DNA of 64,000 bases from Ceraceosorus guamensis (GCF_003144195.1 NW_020290001.1:573533-637532); one strand, 5' to 3'; numbered from the stretch's first letter, positions 1-11,704 are shown. Numbers and translations are program-made. The notes: generated from the sequence alone by a model not told the origin.

Positions 1-822
1 CATCGCTCCTTCGGAGATACGGTATTGAGCTAGCTACGTCTATCGTCTCTCCTGTGAGTGCGACGGGTTCATCGATGGAAGGACCGTCTTTGCTAATGGT
101 GCCAAGGTCTTTGCCTCTCCGAATCATGCTCCACCACGAAGGCTTCACGATGGCGGCTTTATCATTGGTCCAAGCGGACGTCGATCGCAGTTTCCACATT
201 TCGGCATGTCGGTCGAGAGGGGGCTGAAAATCTGCAACGTCTATCCAAGAATCACGAATAGATCTTCTAACAGATCCGCGTGCGTCGAACCGCTGGGCGG
301 CGTTACGTTGGGCGACACGGGTGGTCGAAAGCAAACGAAGTCGGCGCGGTGCGCTGCGGCCTCGGGCGGGAGATCTGGCGGAAGAAGCTCCGAGCTTACG
401 TGAAGCACTCGAAGGAACTCTCAGGCGCTGAGTGGAACTCTTGCGAGATCTTGTAGAAACCTTGCGAGACCTTGACGAGTTCTTGGAGGTGGTAACAGAG
501 ACGCGATCTTGCGAAGAAGCGGAGGCTCGCTTGTCCTGGGGCCAAAGCATACCCGAGCGTGTGGGAACAGAAGCTATGGTCTCCAAATCTTGACCGAATT
601 TACTACGCCCGAAAGGCCACCTAAGACTGCTCGTCTGAGCGTGACCGTCATCGGAAAGCTCTGGCCTATTGCCTTTTGCTTGAAGAAGGTCGAATTGGCC
701 ATCTTCCCTTGCGCACAGCTCTCCGTTCTGCGTGAACAGCGCGAGTGGTGCTCTTCTGGCCGCGACGAAGAGAGGAAAAGAATCAGCTCTGGGAGCTGGT
801 CACAACACCACCACCCTCAAAC
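1..822. other. left-edge stretch without a recognised gene
   Basis: No convincing coding exon is seen. Short open frames occur on both strands but carry no recognisable domain and no consistent splice structure. One copy of a dispersed intergenic 9-mer (ATCACGAAT) lies at 251-259. The stretch is the downstream flank of the minus-strand gene that ends at 823. Confidence 0.4.
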
Positions 823-1761
823 TCACGACAGCTTCGTGCGAATGCCCGTGAAGGTCGAAGTCAGTCGCGAGCCGCGAGCATTTGAGGCGTCATCTAGAGG
901 AGTCGTCGGTCTCAGCATAGGGAACTTTGTTTGCAACGCAGCATGCGGTGTCAGCGCGACCACGTCATCGTTCGCTTTACCGGTCCGGGGAGCTCGTTTG
1001 TGACTCGCAGCACTGGCTTTCCGTGTCCTTGCAAATCTTCGGAGCAGCTTGCCTCGTGCGGTCGAGTCAGGGCTAGCGCTGAACTTGCTTCGCGCCTGCA
1101 CGTAATTGGAAGCGTGCGAACCTGCGCTTTCAGCCTCTTGCATCCATTCGGGTGGAGGTGCCCATGGTATCGAGGGCAACGCTTTGGTTTCGGTAGCGGT
1201 GGACCGCTGACTTTGAGCATGCGCTCGCCAAGAGCTGCTCGACAGGTCAGCTTGTGATCTCACAGCTTCGTCGCGATCTTCCTCGATCGAAGTCAGGCGC
1301 AGCGAGCTTTGTCTTGGCGTGACAATGGGAGCGCCGCTGATGAAACATGAAGGCGGTGTAGGAGGAAGCGGTCTTGCCGACAAGTTGTCCATCGATGGCC
1401 GACCGGTTCCAGGAAAGCCTCCGGGCATTTGCTGCATGTCGAGCGATGGGCGCTCGCGGCTCCTGCTTTGAGCTGGAGACTCCATCGACTGCCGATCCGA
1501 AGACCTGCTGATCGAGAGAGAGCGCTCGACTGCGCTGGATATGGTGGGATCAGCGCTGTGACATATCTTGACAGAATGCTCTTTGCGAGAGTCTAGCGAA
1601 ACGTGCCCCCAGTGCGCGCTTATGCGCGAAGGACTTAGTGGTCGGGTGCTTCTTGCTGTGAGCAGGGTCAGACGAGATGCTGTGGTGATGTGCGCGCCGG
1701 GACACGACGAGGAGGAATGCGAGGAAGTCGTTGCGTTGGAATGGCTGGAGAGCGGCCTCAT
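823..1761 (-). CDS. Ser/Pro-rich hypothetical protein (312 aa)
   Basis: One uninterrupted minus-strand frame. I start it at the ATG at 1761 because the frame further upstream has only a TTG. The protein is Ser/Arg/Pro-rich and looks disordered. It has a proline-rich stretch with PLPPTPPS near the middle, an acidic EEDRDE segment after it, and a basic C-terminal third (RRFARTRKASAASHKR). No catalytic motif, membrane segment or known domain is visible. The first 70 or so residues are less convincing; an upstream exon joined at an acceptor near 1550 would be an alternative. The function is unknown, and with no homologue recognised the gene call rests only on frame length and protein-like composition. 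Confidence 0.45.
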   Translation of the reverse strand: MRPLSSHSNATTSSHSSSSCPGAHITTASRLTLLTARSTRPLSPSRISAHWGHVSLDSRKEHSVKICHSADPTISSAVERSLSISRSSDRQSMESPAQSRSRERPSLDMQQMPGGFPGTGRPSMDNLSARPLPPTPPSCFISGAPIVTPRQSSLRLTSIEEDRDEAVRSQADLSSSSWRAHAQSQRSTATETKALPSIPWAPPPEWMQEAESAGSHASNYVQARSKFSASPDSTARGKLLRRFARTRKASAASHKRAPRTGKANDDVVALTPHAALQTKFPMLRPTTPLDDASNARGSRLTSTFTGIRTKLS

Positions 1762-4009
1762 AAATGCACATAGATCAAGAAGTGACTGTGTGGGGAGCAA
1801 TTATGCTGAGAGGATATGCTGAGAGGAAGAAGAGAAACTGCAAGCTTACTGGTGGAGAAGTTGGCAAATGCTGTAAGCCAGAGGCGAGGGAACGCGAGCT
1901 GTTGACGTCGAAAAGAGGTCGGGAGAGAAGTGAGGCTGGTGAGAGTGCGCAGAGATGAGGCAAAGACTGACTGTAGGTAGAGGAGATCAAGCTTAGCCTT
2001 GGTCTCTTGGTTACTGGTGTATAATTGCCGACATGCTCAACGATGAAGACTCGTGTAGCACAAGCGCCCCCATCGCGTCTGCCTGTGGTCGATCGTGTTG
2101 TTCTCTACACTATAGCTCCCAAGTGTTGGTCCCATGAGTCTCGGTACAATTTGTTATGCCATCAATCCTCTATAGATTGGCTGCGCAGATGTCGCCGAGG
2201 TGAGGACTTATTCCGCGCAATATAGATGCATTCGAGCAGTCAAAAGTCGTGGCTGCAGTCGCATGCTTAGTACGTGCTGGTTTGGGATCGACCTTCGCGG
2301 CGTCTCTTGGCCGATCTTCGCGTGCGAAGAAGGTCTAGACAGAACGAGCTTGACTGGTGCTGCTGAGCCTTTACAATCGCTCAGCGCTCGAAGCGGGACA
2401 GCGTTACGTTCGACGCGCCCTTTACTCTCGACTCAAGACAGCTTGCAACCTCTTGATAGCTCCTGAAATGAGGCCCTCACGCTGTCGTGACACACTCATC
2501 AGAGTATGAGGTGTGATCTTTGCGAGTCTGAATCGCGAGTCAAGTATGATCTGAGGGATGATGCCGCGTGATCTGTACTTGATGTGGTCACAGAATGTTT
2601 GAATGTGTCGCGATGAGGCTCCCCGGTCCAGTAGCTGCGCAAAATGATGGTGGTTTATGCAAGCGTGAGCGCAGCCAAAAGAGTTGCTTCCCGGCTCAAA
2701 GTGGATGGATTGATGGGGTGCTGCATGTCTCGTTGCGTGTGCGCACTCACCCGTGCACCGACTCGCTCCCAATCACGAATGACTTGCACCGCTGTCTGCT
2801 CGAAATGACTTTGCTCGAGAGAGGTGTGATCCCCTCTGCCAATCTGTGATGGTCGAAGACTTACGACTGTGCCGAGCGTGCTGTCATACATGATGTACGG
2901 ATGGCGCTGATTCCGCCACATACTCTGAATTACACGCCATCCCTTCTATATGCTGCGCGTGTCCGCTTCATTGCGAGTCGCAGCAGCCATCGACGACGAT
3001 CTTTGGTGATGGTGTGCACGGGCGCCCTCCCTGTATGCTCGGCACTTCAGGAGGACGGGTCTTCAGTCTAAGTAGTAGAAGTTCCTGTAGTAGCGCTCAG
3101 GCCCTTTCATGTGCGCGTACACGTATCTATATGTACGCAAATCTCTCTGCCAGCCCGATTCAGCTCGACTACCCACCACGTAAGGAATCCATCTTCCCTT
3201 CACAACAGACTGCTGCAAGGCCCAGCCGACGCACACATTCACGCTGTCAGCCTCAGCATTGCATGCCGGTGCTGTCGAAGAATATGAGATACTCCACAAT
3301 TTGAAGCTTGACCAGGCGGCGTGCGGAAAAGTGCTGCAGCCCAGAAGAGCAGCGGGAGGAAGAGGAGAGTTGTGGTGACCGAGGCCGTCAAGAGTCGTGA
3401 GTCTGATGATGAGTGTGAGCTTGACGGTCGGTTCATCCGATCACTCGTGGCTTCCTTCTATAACTATAGCAAACACTCGCCCTGCTGCTGATTGACGCGA
3501 AGGCCAACACCTCCCGCGAGTTTGGCCGCTGCACGCGCGCAGATGCGAAGGTGGGTCGCTCGCTTGTTTGCGTCTCACGGTCGCCTCGCTATACAGCAGC
3601 AGCGCACGCGGAGAATAGCGCGCGGAGAATAGCGCACGGAGAGAATCACTACTGATGAATATATGCCGCCCTACTTCCCTTCGGTCTTAAGACGAAGGTG
3701 TGCTTGACGGTGCAAGTTAAGATGCCTTGCAGCAGCACTCACAGTTCTGCTGATGATTGTGCAGCTTAACAGCGAACAAGCCACATCAGCCAGCAGCAGC
3801 AGCACAGACCATGCACAGCACTTGCGCGAGACTGGAGGCGGTTCTCGGGGCCGTTCAGCAGACCTCGCATCGTATATAAGAGAGGGGCCAGCGAGCAATC
3901 GCAACACATCCTTCCTTGTCACACCTCCTTCCACACATTTCGGCACACCTCGCCGCACAACAACGCATCACGATCAACACATAGCGCACACAAATCAATC
4001 CACGTAACC
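1762..4009. other. 2.2-kb intergenic region
   Basis: Between two divergently transcribed genes. No coding exon could be supported. It holds dispersed motif copies (ATCACGAAT at 2772-2780; GTCGTGAGT within 3392-3404), a short repeated GGAGAATAGCGC block around 3610-3640, and the promoter and CA-rich leader of the quinone reductase gene at its right end. Confidence 0.5.
3873..3879 (+). promoter_or_regulatory. TATA box of the quinone reductase gene
   Basis: TATATAA lies about 130 bases upstream of the ATG at 4010. It is followed by a C/A-rich, purine-poor leader (CACACCTC..., CGCACAACAACGC..., ACACAAATCAATCC) typical of strongly expressed fungal genes. The transcription start would be expected around 3900-3960. 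Read from sequence; no expression data. Confidence 0.6.
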
Positions 4010-5137
4010 ATGTCCGCCAAAGTAGCAGTTCTGGTCTACAGCCTGTACGGCCACCAGGTCACCCTGTCCAAGCAGGTCGAGGCAGGTCTCAAGGCCGCCG
4101 GCGTCGAGTACACGACTTTCCAGGTATGTTGCTCCAGACTTGTCAAGCCGGTACATCTTGTCACATTTCCTCACTCGGTCCACGCACCCCTCCGCGTCCA
4201 ATCGTGCAGATCGAAGAGATCCTTTCCGAAGAAGTCCTCACCAAGATGCACGCAAACAAGGTGCGAGCGTGATCAATGCTCAGGCTTAGCAGCACTTGAT
4301 CAAACTGACGCATGACCTTGCTGACCTCCGCTGCGTCAGAGTCTGACTTCGGATTTGCCCAAGATTGACCCTGAAACCCTGACCCAATTCGATGGCTTCG
4401 TCATCTGCACCGGTAGTGAGTACATGTGCACAGGAGTGCTCGTCATCGCTTGCATGGCTTTGCTCATCCGCCACTTTTTTCCACACGCCTCTCCCAAGCT
4501 CGTTATGGGTGAGTGGTGATCGAAGCGAGCTGCGATCTCATGCGTGTCTTGCTGAATATTTTGAGCAACCGCTACATGATCGTCCTTCAGACGCGTCCCC
4601 GCTAGCGTCAGCGCTTTCTTCGACAAGACCGGCGGGCTGTGGGCGTCGGGCCGTTTGGTCGGAAAGCTGGCCACCTTGGTCACATCGACCGCCAGCCAGC
4701 ATGGCGGTGCTGAAAGTGAGTTCCCCTCAGAAGAGATTCGTACATGCGCTCCAGTCGTGGAGAGTATAGGAACAGGTGCTCATTCTGTGATCGTCTTGCA
4801 TTTGCTGCTCGCACCTGCAGCCACCGCCTTGACCACTGTGCCATTTTTTGCGCACCACGGCATCATCTTTGTGCCTCTGGGCTTCACTACACCCGAACTC
4901 GGCAAGGTGGATGAAATCATTGGCGGCAGCGCGTACGGTGCTGCCACCATTGCTGGTGCCGATGGCAGTCTGTGAGTCTTTCGAGGCCTTGCTCACCCAC
5001 TAACGCTACTTTGCTTATGCCCTACGCCTGCACCATGCCCATCCAGTCAACCCAACGAGGCCGACCTGAAGGTTGCCCACCATCACGGGTCGCACTTTGG
5101 CAAGACTGTCGCTCAGTTCGTCGCTGGACGTAAGTAA
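4010..5137 (+). CDS. NAD(P)H:quinone oxidoreductase, WrbA/Pst2 flavodoxin family
   Basis: FMN-dependent two-electron quinone reductase of the WrbA type (Pst2, Ycp4 and brown-rot QR enzymes), normally cytosolic or eisosome-associated and protective against quinone and oxidative stress. Seven exons: 4010-4123, 4210-4260, 4340-4415, 4499-4508, 4591-4715, 4821-4971, 5047-5137, giving 205 aa, the usual family length. Visible motifs are the N-terminal strand VAVLVYSLYGHQ (phosphate-binding loop), TRYGRVPASVSAFFD, the STASQHGGAE loop and HHGIIFVPLGF. GGSAYGAATIAGADGS lies near the C-terminus. Exon 4 is only 10 nt. It is required twice over: it supplies the conserved Thr-Arg-Tyr-Gly and it converts intron phase 1 to phase 2, without which the frame breaks. 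A strong TATA promoter precedes the gene. Confidence 0.9.
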
Positions 5138-6102
5138 GCCCGTGTGTGGCACCCGATCATCAAGGTGTGCGCAGCAAGTTTGAAAGCGTAGCCCATAAAG
5201 GTGGTCTGACAAAGCGAATGGCATCAACGATGGATGTTGGAGGGTGTGTCACTCTGCATTCGTGCAACTGAATGCTGCCGGCTTTTTACTCAATCGCGAT
5301 GTCTGCTCGCCCGTTTTACTTGCTGCTGGCTGTGGCATTCGTGATTGTGGTGGCGCTGGACGGCGCGCGTGGAAGGCAAACGTCATCAGCTAGTCTGACG
5401 AGAGAGTCTTGAGTGCATGGTCTCGGTACGGTGATTCACTCACACTGTACAACACGCACGTGATGGGTCTTTCAGCGTCGGAATGCGGGTCTCAATTCGG
5501 CAGGCCTTGTTTTGGGGAGGGGGCGCGGGAGAGTCCCGCTCGAGTCGAGCGTCGCGTGCGTGCTGCGTGCGCCCATGCAGCCCTCCCATGCACATCGTGA
5601 TCGATCGAGGCGCCGCGAGGCGGGGTGCGTGAACGCACTCGCGAGTCGCGACTGATGCTGCAGCAGCATATGCAAGCAGCAGAAGAACATCACTCGCGTG
5701 CCTTTGCGCGGGTTCTGACCGCTGTTCTCTGATGGCGGCACAGCTGCTAGCAACCTAGCTGTCTCCCACACAACAACCTTCAATTTGGCGCTCGAATCTG
5801 AATCGTGGATGAGGCCCCGCATTTCTTCAAAAGTTGGGAGCCATTGCGAGCCTCAACCACACCGCGTCAGCTCACGACCATCTGTGCAAGGAGCTTGGCC
5901 ACAGCGCATCAGAGGCGAGTCAGACGAAGACGAAGTCGCGTTCAGCAGATCGACCTCATTTAGACTCGCCCAGCACTCGTGATCGTGAGGCTACTCCCAT
6001 CCAAGCTCCTTACCATCGGCACTCGCATGTCCCGCACGCGATGCCGTCGCTGACACGATAGCAAGCCCAAGAGCACGCAAACTAAACGAGCGCATTACAA
6101 CG
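5138..6102. other. intergenic region
   Basis: Between two plus-strand genes. No coding exon is supported. It contains one dispersed ATTCGTGAT copy (5337-5345) and one GAGTCTTGAGTG copy (5404-5415). Confidence 0.5.
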
Positions 6103-9054
6103 ATGCACCCTCGCCTGATTCGATTGGCCTATTCAAGATGTAGGAGGCGAACGCGCGGCCTGGGCAAGGCTTTCGGCTCGAGTGGAGCTTTTGCTCTGCT
6201 GCATAGCGCTGGTGGTGCCAAAGCTACCCAGACATCCCCCGTGCAGTCTCCAAGCAAGACAATGAAGGTGGAGGTGGAGTCCAAGACGCAAGTGACACGC
6301 GCTGCTGAAGCCATCGACGAGATGGCTTTGCCGCTCTACACGCTAGCTTCGCCGTCCCAGGGAACTGCCGACTTTTTGAAGTGGTGGTACGCTACACGAC
6401 TAGGCGGTTCGTTTGCCGGCTCAGAAGAAGCCGACGGAAGCGCATCGCAGAATTTGGAGAGTACGCAAATCCAGCGAACATTGTCTGATCAAGCTTTGCT
6501 GAACGGCAGCGAAACCAGCCGGCACAAGACTCATGCCAAGGCTCCTGCATCGGCAACACCGCAAGACGATTCGAACACACGCGCTGGCCCTTCAACGGCT
6601 GGTGCTACGCACAAAGACATGAAGCTCAAGGAGACAGAGCCGCCAGCGAAGCCAACCGAGAATCACATCAACGAACTCATGAGCTTGGGATCATTGTACG
6701 AGCCAATCCGAAGGCCGCGCCATCCGATCGTCTTGTTGCATGGCCTGGGTGGCTTCGACAAACGAGGATTGTTTCTCGGCCTCGAGATTCACTACTGGGC
6801 GACAGTGCTTGATATCCTGCGCAAGAAGATTGGAGCAGACGTCATCGTAAAGGCGGTACCGGGAGCTGGATCGATCAAGGATAGGGCAAACACGCTGCAT
6901 CAGTTTCTGTGCACGCCCGAAGCTGGCGTGCTCGGCAAAAAGGTGAATCTGGTGGCGCACAGCATGGGTGGTCTGGATGCTAGACACCTCATCACCAACA
7001 TCAAGCCCACCGAATACGAGCCCATCAGCTTGACCACGCTCAGCACGCCCCACCGGGGTAGCCCATTCATGGATTGGTGCAATGCCAATGTTGGAGTCGG
7101 CAACGATGCGATCGAGGAGGCGGTGCAGCAGGCTCGTCAGAGCGGTGCGTTAGCCGACTCATCACACCTACCAAAGGTGCCGTACACTCTCAAAACGCCC
7201 ATCTTTGTGAAGCCCAAGAAGACCAAAGGAAAGGAGGGAGCAAAGAGCGAGGCGGAGAAAGAGTCGAATGCCCTCGACTCACGAAGATCTGGGGGCGATC
7301 AGAGCAATGTCGAGCTGGATCCCAGCTTTAAAGAAAAGGTTGACGAGAAGCTCTGTGAGGCTGTGGAGACTGTCAAAGCAACTACACAGAGCGCCGGGAT
7401 TGGCGACACTGCAGACTCAGACTCTGCAAAGACGAAGGCAAAAACAAAGGGCAAGCCTAATGAAGGAAAGCCGGGCGGTATCAGCTTGCCCTTCAGTATG
7501 AGTACGTTCACAAATGCTCTATCAATGCTGGGGGGCAGCTTCTCGTCGTACATGCTCTCTGTGCTTGATCAGCCGGCCTACGCGATGCTTAGCACCAAGT
7601 ACATGACGGAAGTGTTCAACCCTTCCACCCCAGACTCGCCACGCGTCCAGTACTACTCTGTCGCAGCACGTACGCGCAGCATACAACCTTGGCATCCACT
7701 CTGGCTGCCCAAGCTGATCCTTGATGCAGCGGCCGAAAGTCGTACGGGCGGTGCAGAGACGGACGGCAGTGGTGATGCATTAGGAGGCAAGCTGCAAGGC
7801 AATGATGGATTGGTTAGCGTCCAGAGTGCAAGATGGGGTCACTTTCTGGGTGTCATTGACGGTTGCGATCACTGGGATCTTCGTGGTGGAGGTGGTCCTA
7901 GATGGGGCGCTGGAGAGAAGATCAACTACGCTACTGGCAAGCCTTGGGAGGGAAGCACATCAGGGTCAGAACGTCTGGATGACGCGCCTAGAAAGGCTGC
8001 GAAAGCAGAGGCTGCAAAGACCGAGGGTTCCAGCTGGATCGATATCAATCGGCTGCTTGATGTCTTCACCAAGAGCAAGAAAGAGCCGGATGACAACGCC
8101 CTAGTAGATACAAAGGCAAGAGACACCGCGACAGCCAGCAAAGCAGAGGACAGGGAGGCCGCAGACAGCGTTGGAGATTCTAAGCCTACGTCGGAAGGGC
8201 CCAGCTCCTTTCTAGAGCACTACGCCGCCATAGCTGCGCCTGACGATGCAGGAATGCTAGATACTGCCCGGCCTTGGCATTCGAGCGAGCTTGCAAGCAT
8301 GTCGAGAGATGCTGCAGGTGCCGGTGACTCGGGCATTGTATCAGAAGTAGCGGAATGGATCTCCGAGCGCCTTCCACAGCGGGACGAGCGTAGACGAGCG
8401 CAGGCGGAGAGGGCGGCAGATGCTCAAGATGCTCTGGCCGAAGCAAGCCGAGTGACTAGCCAAGCCGCTTTTGCCTACCTTGCCGGCAGCAATGGAGAAG
8501 ATCATGACCCTGGTCATACCGAGCCAGCACGCTTGACGCTGGCGAGCACCCCAACGTGGAGCGAAATACGTTCTGCTCCGCCCGAAGCTGTGCTCATTGG
8601 ACAGCCGCCGCCAATTCCTAGTCCCAGATCGCTAGGAGGCTCACCAATAATGGAGTCCAGTGGTGCGAGCGCCAGCCCCCGACTGAAGCGTGATGCGCAG
8701 TGGGAAGCTTCCCTGGATCAAAATGCTGCTTCGCGCGAGCTGCGTCGAGAATTGGCCTGGCATCGGGCAGAAAGGGCTAGAAGATTTGCCATTCAATACC
8801 CATTGTCGGGAGATGCAGCCCTGACGGATGCTGCTGCCTCGATGAGCAGCTTCCCCGCTACGTCTGCAGTACCCAACCGTCGCGCGCCCGTCGCTGGCGA
8901 CAGTGCGGATCTGGACTGGGACGCGCAGGCAAAGCGCAGACCGAGCAAGGAAGCCTCGAAGAAGGAGTCTGAGAAGGAGAAACGTAGACAGAGCGATCAG
9001 CTTGAGCGATTCTGGCTCGCTGTATGTTTGCACCTGTACCAACAAGGACACTGA
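6103..9054 (+). CDS. Tgl2-like alpha/beta-hydrolase lipase, long paralogue (983 aa)
   Basis: Predicted triacylglycerol lipase related to yeast mitochondrial Tgl2 and to bacterial family I lipases. Intronless. The first 40 residues are Arg-rich and free of acidic residues (MHPRLIRLAYSRCRRRTR), as in a mitochondrial presequence. The core starts with HPIVLLHGLGGFDKRG (oxyanion loop). The nucleophile is Ser287 in VAHSMGGLD, followed by STPHRGSPF. Catalytic Asp568 (GNDGLVSVQS) and His590 (CDHWDL) match the Asp and His of Pseudomonas/Burkholderia-type lipases. A Lys/Glu/Ser-rich insert of about 100 residues interrupts the fold after the PHRG motif, and a 350-residue low-complexity tail with coiled-coil-like charge follows the His. 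A 43-nt intron at 9022-9064 is possible but would run the protein into the P450 gene, so I keep the stop at 9054. Paralogue of the gene at 13022. Confidence 0.85.
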   Translation: MHPRLIRLAYSRCRRRTRGLGKAFGSSGAFALLHSAGGAKATQTSPVQSPSKTMKVEVESKTQVTRAAEAIDEMALPLYTLASPSQGTADFLKWWYATRLGGSFAGSEEADGSASQNLESTQIQRTLSDQALLNGSETSRHKTHAKAPASATPQDDSNTRAGPSTAGATHKDMKLKETEPPAKPTENHINELMSLGSLYEPIRRPRHPIVLLHGLGGFDKRGLFLGLEIHYWATVLDILRKKIGADVIVKAVPGAGSIKDRANTLHQFLCTPEAGVLGKKVNLVAHSMGGLDARHLITNIKPTEYEPISLTTLSTPHRGSPFMDWCNANVGVGNDAIEEAVQQARQSGALADSSHLPKVPYTLKTPIFVKPKKTKGKEGAKSEAEKESNALDSRRSGGDQSNVELDPSFKEKVDEKLCEAVETVKATTQSAGIGDTADSDSAKTKAKTKGKPNEGKPGGISLPFSMSTFTNALSMLGGSFSSYMLSVLDQPAYAMLSTKYMTEVFNPSTPDSPRVQYYSVAARTRSIQPWHPLWLPKLILDAAAESRTGGAETDGSGDALGGKLQGNDGLVSVQSARWGHFLGVIDGCDHWDLRGGGGPRWGAGEKINYATGKPWEGSTSGSERLDDAPRKAAKAEAAKTEGSSWIDINRLLDVFTKSKKEPDDNALVDTKARDTATASKAEDREAADSVGDSKPTSEGPSSFLEHYAAIAAPDDAGMLDTARPWHSSELASMSRDAAGAGDSGIVSEVAEWISERLPQRDERRRAQAERAADAQDALAEASRVTSQAAFAYLAGSNGEDHDPGHTEPARLTLASTPTWSEIRSAPPEAVLIGQPPPIPSPRSLGGSPIMESSGASASPRLKRDAQWEASLDQNAASRELRRELAWHRAERARRFAIQYPLSGDAALTDAAASMSSFPATSAVPNRRAPVAGDSADLDWDAQAKRRPSKEASKKESEKEKRRQSDQLERFWLAVCLHLYQQGH

Positions 9055-9229
9055 ACTGTTTCAGATCATGATGCCCCCACCATCTTTATCTGCGTCATCA
9101 CGCTCGCATCTCTACTCTCTTGCCGCATTTCTGCACTTGCAAAGCTTTGCGCACTACATTTACGCATCGAGACAAGATAATAGTAATAATATGCTGGTAC
9201 AGAACGTCGTCGTCATAGTCAGAGATTGG

Positions 9230-11704
9230 CTACGCTTGAACCCTGCGCACCATCAGCGGCGCTTGTTCGCTGTCGACGGTCCAGTCCCAAGGCCTGGTGA
9301 CCAGCCAACGTTTCGGCGTGACAGGTCGACGTCCTTTCTCAAAATGCAGCGTGCTAGTCAGGATGGACAGGAGCGCCTTCATCTCGGATACTGCAAAGCG
9401 ATTGCCTGAAGAAGCAGAATGGATCATGAGCGAAAGGTTAGATTGCGCCGCTTCCAACTCCGCATGTTCGCCAAACTCACCTATGCAGGCGCGCGGACCC
9501 ATCATAAACGCGACTCCACCAGTGCGAGACCACCGCTTGGCTCCTTCCATTGCCCAAGAGCCATCGCTTCTTCTCGCCTCGATCCAGCGCTCAGGCCTGA
9601 ACTTGTCCGCGTCCTCTCCCCACAATTCAGGATCTCTGCCGATCGCGGTAAGCGGGATGATCAGCATCAACCCCTTCTCCACTCGCACGCCTGAGCGCGG
9701 CACATTGGGCGAAGCTAGAGGATCCACCGGAATGACGTCGTCCTCGCTAGCAACACGCGAAGACGTGTGGACTGTCAAGAGGGACATACACTTGAGCTGC
9801 AGGATCACCACGATCCGGCCTACTTCTGCTAGAGCGACTCACCTGCTGGCTGCAACCGCAAGACCTCTCGAACGACGGCGTCCAGGTACGGCAGTGTTTC
9901 CAGCTCGTCTACAGTCAGCTCCCTCTCAAGGTCTCCATACGCATCGGTATGCGTATCTATGTCCTCTGTTGCTAGCCAAGAGCCAGCAACAGGGCTGAGA
10001 CCGAGTTCTGTACGTTTAGCCCGAAGCTCCTCGCGCATCTTTTCTTGGCAGGCGGAATTTTCTGCCAAATAAAGCAGGGTCCAAGTGAGCTGGGTGGAGG
10101 TGGTTTCAAAGCCTGCAAGCATGAACGTCGATACTTGGGCGACGACTTCTTCATCTGCGAGCGTGGCCTTTTGCAAGGACATTGGCGATTCTGGAACGCT
10201 TGACCAGCGAGAGAAGGGCGAGCGAGGCGAAACTGGTGAAGGACTGTGCGACCCCTGCCTTTTCTCTCCCGTTGCCCCTGAGTCATCCGCTGCCCGAGCT
10301 TGCAGAAACGCTTCGGGAATGTGACTTTCACTTGCATCGCGAGCGGCCTGTCTGGATAAGGCATTCGCTCGCATCATGCTTGCAAGCAAGTCTGCCCTTT
10401 CACCTCGATACGTTGCAGCCGATGAGCCAGCTCCGCCGTCCACGCGCAACAACTTGTCGGCATCTGCGCTCGCAGCATCCAAATCTGCCTTGGCATCTTC
10501 GACAACTTTCTCGGCTTGCTCTCGAAGGTGCTTTTGCGCCCTGCCAAAGGTGCGGCTCTGTGTGCCAATGGGGATCCATACCAGGGTAGGAAAGAACATG
10601 ATGGCAATGTCCAGCAACATGCGCCACTGCGAGTTGCTGGATGCTAGCTGCAGCGCTTGGTCATATGCACGAACGAGCGGGTTGGAGCTGGCAGACTTCT
10701 CCCTCTCGTTGTCCAGCCAAGTGGGCTCCTTCTCGAAGCCTGGTCGTATGAGCTCAGTATCTTCCAGGCACTCCAGACGAAGCCCAAAAGCGGCATGCCC
10801 TAGCACGTCCAGTGTAGCTCGAGAGCTTGCTCTTAGCATGTCGATGAGGACACCTTGATCAGACGCAGTCCCCGCGCGTTTGGTTCTGGCAGTCCGCAGC
10901 TCCTTGTCCACATGTTGCAGCAACTTGTGGCGGAGGCGCCGAGCATAGAAGCTGCGGGGAGAGGTTTTTCAAGGCGGACAAGATGAGTCCTCGAAGTGAC
11001 TACCAGGTCGCAGCGCCCTTGCTAGCTGCACTCACATGAATACCGGACCCAGTCGCTTGATGGACGCAGGCGACATTCCAGCTTCGATGGCCCTACGTTG
11101 TCTCTTGTGCACATCTCCTTCGCTCACTAGCAGACCCGCACCCATAAGGCTTGTCAGAACCCTAGCCGTATCCACGCCCTTGGGATACGCGTAAGGACGC
11201 GAGACCAGAATGTGCCTGAGAGCTACGTGATCCGTCACCACCAAGCGCTTTTCCTGTGCGAAATGTTGCATCGGAGCAGATCAGTCTGCGCAGGCAAGCA
11301 TGTGGTCGGGCGAGCCGCGGAGCCCGACGAGATGGTACCAGGACAGCTGTCACTCACTCCCATGAACGCCGACATCTTCGTCATGCCTCCATACTTTTGG
11401 CTCCATTTGAGGAACAAGTCGCAGAGATCCTCGTCCTGCGTCGATGGGCGAAGCACGTCGGTCAGCAGGCAAGGCGGGCGAGCAAATTTCAGCCCTTCGC
11501 GCCACGACTCACTGCGAAGTCGGCCCAATTGCCGAGGAAGAAGGAAGGATTGTCAGGTCCTGGCACGCCTGGAAGCCATCTCCGCCATCTGAGATATCGC
11601 CAGCCGACGCTATAGACGACATAGACGCAGAGGATTACAGTCGTCAAGGCGGACGCTTGTAAGAGGCCGAGTAACGCCTCGAGCGCGACTCGCTGGCTGA
11701 TCAT
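9230..11704 (-). CDS. cytochrome P450 monooxygenase (687 aa)
   Basis: Haem-thiolate monooxygenase, ER-anchored by one N-terminal membrane segment (ALTTVILCVYVVYSVGW, residues about 18-34) followed by the proline-rich hinge LPGVPGPDNP. Exons on the minus strand: 11513-11704, 11358-11435, 11036-11253, 9843-10951, 9481-9771, 9230-9405; all phases agree. Diagnostic motifs are the I-helix AGFETTST (from residue 442), ExxR as EVLR (525-528), FRPERW and the haem loop FMMGPRACIG with Cys628. At 687 aa it is about 170 residues longer than usual. The excess is a Ser/Ala-rich insert between the F-G region and the I-helix containing SHSPSPVSPRSPFSRW. The substrate is unknown and I cannot name the CYP family. 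It lies between two lipase paralogues in opposite orientation. Confidence 0.92.

Noticed and set aside
9022-9064. possible 43-nt intron at the end of the long lipase gene
   Set aside because: Shorter than almost every other intron here. Using it would extend the protein across the 3' end of the P450 gene.
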